Part shown: piece after piece, positions 60,768 through 64,000 of the stretch
Layout: every line of letters starts with the position of its first letter
How positions within the stretch are numbered: the first letter of the stretch is position 1
NCBI RefSeq assembly: GCF_052324685.1
Contig: NC_135222.1
Span: 12,287,373 to 12,351,372 of the forward strand
Origin: Brachyhypopomus gauderio
Lineage: Eukaryota > Chordata > Actinopteri > Gymnotiformes > Hypopomidae
DNA: 64,000 bases
Direction of reading: 5' to 3'
The notes under the pieces: model-generated
Told to the model about the DNA's origin: nothing
Seen by the model: only the letters and a program-made list of their open reading frames with translations
The model's database searches: none
Position numbers and translations under genes: made by a program

Positions 60768-63700
60768 TCACTTACCTTGCAGTGTGGTGAAAAGAACTGC
60801 TGAAATGTTTAAGTACAAACACTGTAATCTCAGAAAAAATCTATTTGAGTAAGGATGGGAGAGCGGTTCATTCAGGAATATTGAGTTCCACTCTGCTGAC
60901 AGGCAGTGTATCTGCAGTCGGATTTCATTTAACCACTAAAGACACAAAGAAATATAAGGTAAATTCGATTAGCAAATTGTCAAATCATTTGTCCAGTCAA
61001 ATAAATGTTTCTTACTATTTAAAAATGCTTCATAAAACTACATAAAACTATGGACCTTAGAGCTATAAGGATACTTGAACTTTCACCTCAGTTTTAAGAC
61101 AAAGAAATACAAAAGAAAGTATTTCTTTGTTTCTCTTTTTATATGTCTGCCACTGCCAAAAGGGACTCTCTCTACTGCTAAGCAAGAGAGGAGGATTTCC
61201 TTCCTAATATTGTTTACGCAGTACTGTTTCCAGTTGTGAACAGTAAATGGCCACTGCCATTGTATCTATAGAATCGTACAGCCATTTACATTAATATACT
61301 GTATTTCAGTGTTCATGTCCATGTGAAATGCCACAAGTGCTTCAATGACAAAAGCTCACAATTGAGGGCAGCTGTCATTCCAGAATCTCACCTTGAAAGG
61401 TTGAAGATCTGGTCCAGTTTTGCTGCTTTATGTTTTACCTGAAAAGTTGACCCACATACCTTTTTTTCACAAGCTCTGTTTTTAATATGGTTGGTCCAAA
61501 ATTCTCTCATTTACTTAAATTTTCCTGATATTTGATCCAGGAATACCATAGCAATATTCCCCAGGGTCGTTGTTAACCATTCATAACGACTGGCCACACC
61601 CCCAGGATTGTCCACACTTTTGATTGGCTAAAGTAGCAAAAGTTCTGCTCTCAGGGCAATCCCATTGACTGGCATCATTTCCATCTCTCTAACAGTCCCC
61701 TGTTGTGCAACCACACTCAACCATAATAATACAAAAACCCTAAAATTGCTAATATGTAAATTGCTTACAAGTGTAATTTTATTCACACTTGTAGTTTGCC
61801 TTAGATAAAGTCTACATTATTATTATTAATACTATTATTATTATTGTTATTATTATTACTATTGATAATAATAGTGTATGATATTCAGTGTTCATTGTTC
61901 ATAGTATCAATAGTGACCAAACAGTATTGCTTTGAATAAAATCTCTGGACCTTTTGTACAAAAAATATTTTTATTTTAATTTATTAGTTTGTAAATATTG
62001 TATATGTTTTCTGGCAATTTAACATCGAGCTGTTTAATATTTGTTCATTGTGTCTCAATGCAATGATGTTCATATTAATTAATGCTTTTATTCTTACAAA
62101 AGTTAATTTGATACAGTCAAATTTGAATTTGAAACTGAAAAATAACACCAGTTGGTATGCATGTTGTACTGTAAGCATAAGGTGTAAAACCTTTCAAGAA
62201 ATATCTGTTCTATTGGATTAAGTCCCAAAGTGGTCTCAAATGGTTTCCAAGAAACAAAAGTGGAGAAAAATGGCAGAGGCCATTGAAAGGTCAGAGGTCA
62301 AACAAATCATAATGAAAAGCAGAAATTGCATTAAGTACGAACTGTGTCTGAGGTAATGCCACAGATATTTACCGAAATGCTTCACAACAGGTATTTGAGA
62401 TGAAAGTCACAGAATAGAGATGCATCTGCATCTGGTGGGTTATTTTCAAAGAACTGTCCTGTGGGCCTGTCATATTGGCCAGTCGTGATTTCACTTGTTT
62501 TAGATGATTTACAGGCTGAATCTTATTGCCAAGGCTTTTCTTTGGATTTAGCACTTGAAAAATAAATTTGTTTCATAGATGAGGGGAGTTTTTCTAAAGC
62601 CTAATTGGTTCTCAAGGGTGGTCAGCAGTGACTGAAAATACACCTAGAAACTTCTTATATAAAATTGTGAATAATTTTCATGTTTAATAATGAATATAAA
62701 GAAATTTGAATATTATAGTAATTCTCTCTTTTTTATGGTTGCGATTGTTTCCTGTTTGGGATTTGGTATGTACAGGCTAAATTTGATTTAAGGATGAATC
62801 ATTTATTTAAATGTCAGGTACTGAGAAACTTCAGATTTTTCATAATGTGTATGTTTTATGCTTAAGTGTTCAGTTCTGTTATGTCCTCATATGTTTTTTG
62901 CCACAGTACACATTTGGTACCTTGGCAACTCAGGCCCTGGCAGACTCAAAATCAAATCATGTTTTCTACATCACAATGCTGTCAAAGTAACACAAAAATT
63001 AAAGCCTGAACAGAACAGGGTACCTGGTGTACTGTGTATATGAACCTAGGACCCAAATGAAGATCTGGAGAGTTTTTAAAGTATTTTTTATAATCACCAT
63101 CACATAAGCAGACAGATATTTTGCCCAGTATAAAGTGCAACTTTTAACTCAAAGACTATATATATATTTATTATAATGACAATGATATTTATCGACTCCT
63201 TTCAGTGTTTTAAATAATTTGATATTTATACTACTGTAGTTTTTAGATATTGTGACTCGTTGTGCCCCCTTTTCCCCCTTCCATGAATTATTATTTTGGA
63301 GTTAATGTGTTTACTTGAAGACTCCATCTTTCCCTTTTTACTGCATTACAAGAGGACACTTCTTTCAGTCTGTCAACAACATCTTAAACTCAAGCTCATA
63401 CTGCCACTGGCACCGAGTCTGCAAACCCGGTTCAGCTGCAAATACAGATATAGATATGGAATTCAAAGTAATATATCAGAACAAAATCAATGATATACTT
63501 TATTATGGATGAATCCATAACTGAGATTTAAAATGGATTGCCTTATTGCCATTCAATTTGGTTATTTTTTTTTACTTCAGTCCTAGTTTGTCTGTAACAG
63601 AATGATGACCGAGCTACATTTGATTCGTTAGTACAACAGTACAAAACAGTACATTAACACAAATCTGGTGTAGGTTGAAATGCCAAAAAAACCAACTGAA

Positions 63701-64000
63701 AAGTCATTATAGGTATCATTTGTGCCTTTTCTAGTTTTGCCTTCTTTCAGAAGTTTTGAAATGTTCAAAGCTTTGTGGAGCCACCCTGCCAAACTGCTAA
63801 TACCTATGTTATATTACAAACTATTACAAAGGAACATGTGTGATAATGACTTTAAAATGGGACTTTTGTGATTGTGATACTGCTGCAGTGTTTGTAGTGC
63901 TGCTGATTTTCAATGTCTGTACATGTGTATTTTATATGTCTCGACATATAACAATGCTTTTACCTTATTGTCATCATTTTGGTGTTTATTACCATTTTGG
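60699..64000 (+). other. mmd2 3' UTR and downstream flank
   Basis: A/T-rich 3.3 kb without coding frames. A (CA) run at 60715-60764 directly follows the stop. Candidate polyadenylation signals: AATAAA at 60999-61004, 61935-61940 and 62561-62566. Which is used cannot be told. Confidence 0.45.
60715..60764. repeat. (CA)n microsatellite in the mmd2 3' UTR
   Basis: About 25 CA units starting 17 bases after the stop codon. Confidence 0.95.

Overview
This window is teleost fish DNA (spliced vertebrate genes in a very dense, nested mix of fish-type hAT, Tc1, Harbinger, LINE and LTR repeats). An ostariophysan host is my guess from the repeat families, not something the window proves. There is no prokaryotic or plasmid signal and no intact virus. 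Three host loci stand out.

(1) About 6.5-46 kb is a pair of interferon-induced protein 44-like (IFI44-like) GTPase genes pointing away from each other. Copy A is on the minus strand (coding 20196 down to 6576, 7 exons, predicted 283 aa). Copy B is on the plus strand (coding 36655 to 45748, 7 exons, predicted 297 aa). Exon lengths are almost identical (34, 199, 150, 169/172, 101 nt), every splice junction keeps phase, and both have interferon-response-element-like sites 5' of the start. Two decayed exons of further copies, on opposite strands, lie between them (31535-31679 minus, 31902-32057 plus), so the cluster was once larger and has been rearranged. (2) About 47.4-50.2 kb looks like a non-coding snoRNA host gene: short exons without a long ORF, introns with box C/D snoRNAs, and a tandemly duplicated middle. 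(3) 51.8-60.7 kb is an apparently complete mmd2 (PAQR10) gene on the plus strand, 7 coding exons and 235 aa, followed by a long A/T-rich 3' flank to the window end.

Almost everything else is mobile DNA, and target-site duplications let the order of insertion be read. 1-4 kb: an L2-type LINE split by a short LTR element whose solo LTR recurs at 33.8 kb. 4.3-5.9 kb: a nearly complete Tc1 element. 7.8-11 kb: a Tc1 element holding two hAT elements, one of which holds a third. 11.7-14.3 kb: a hAT element holding a solo LTR, which holds a transposon-like ORF. 14.9-16.5 kb: a LINE split by a Harbinger-like MITE. 20.7-28.5 kb: LTR elements, Tc1 pieces, a 1.9 kb hAT with a 216-bp triplication, and a decayed Gmr1-like Gypsy element. 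39.9-41.7 kb: a long-armed foldback element split by a hAT.

The two IFI44-like genes have kept open, correctly phased exons although their introns have been filled with repeats. The IFI44-like cluster, the duplicated snoRNA host and the foldback family are the parts most worth following up.
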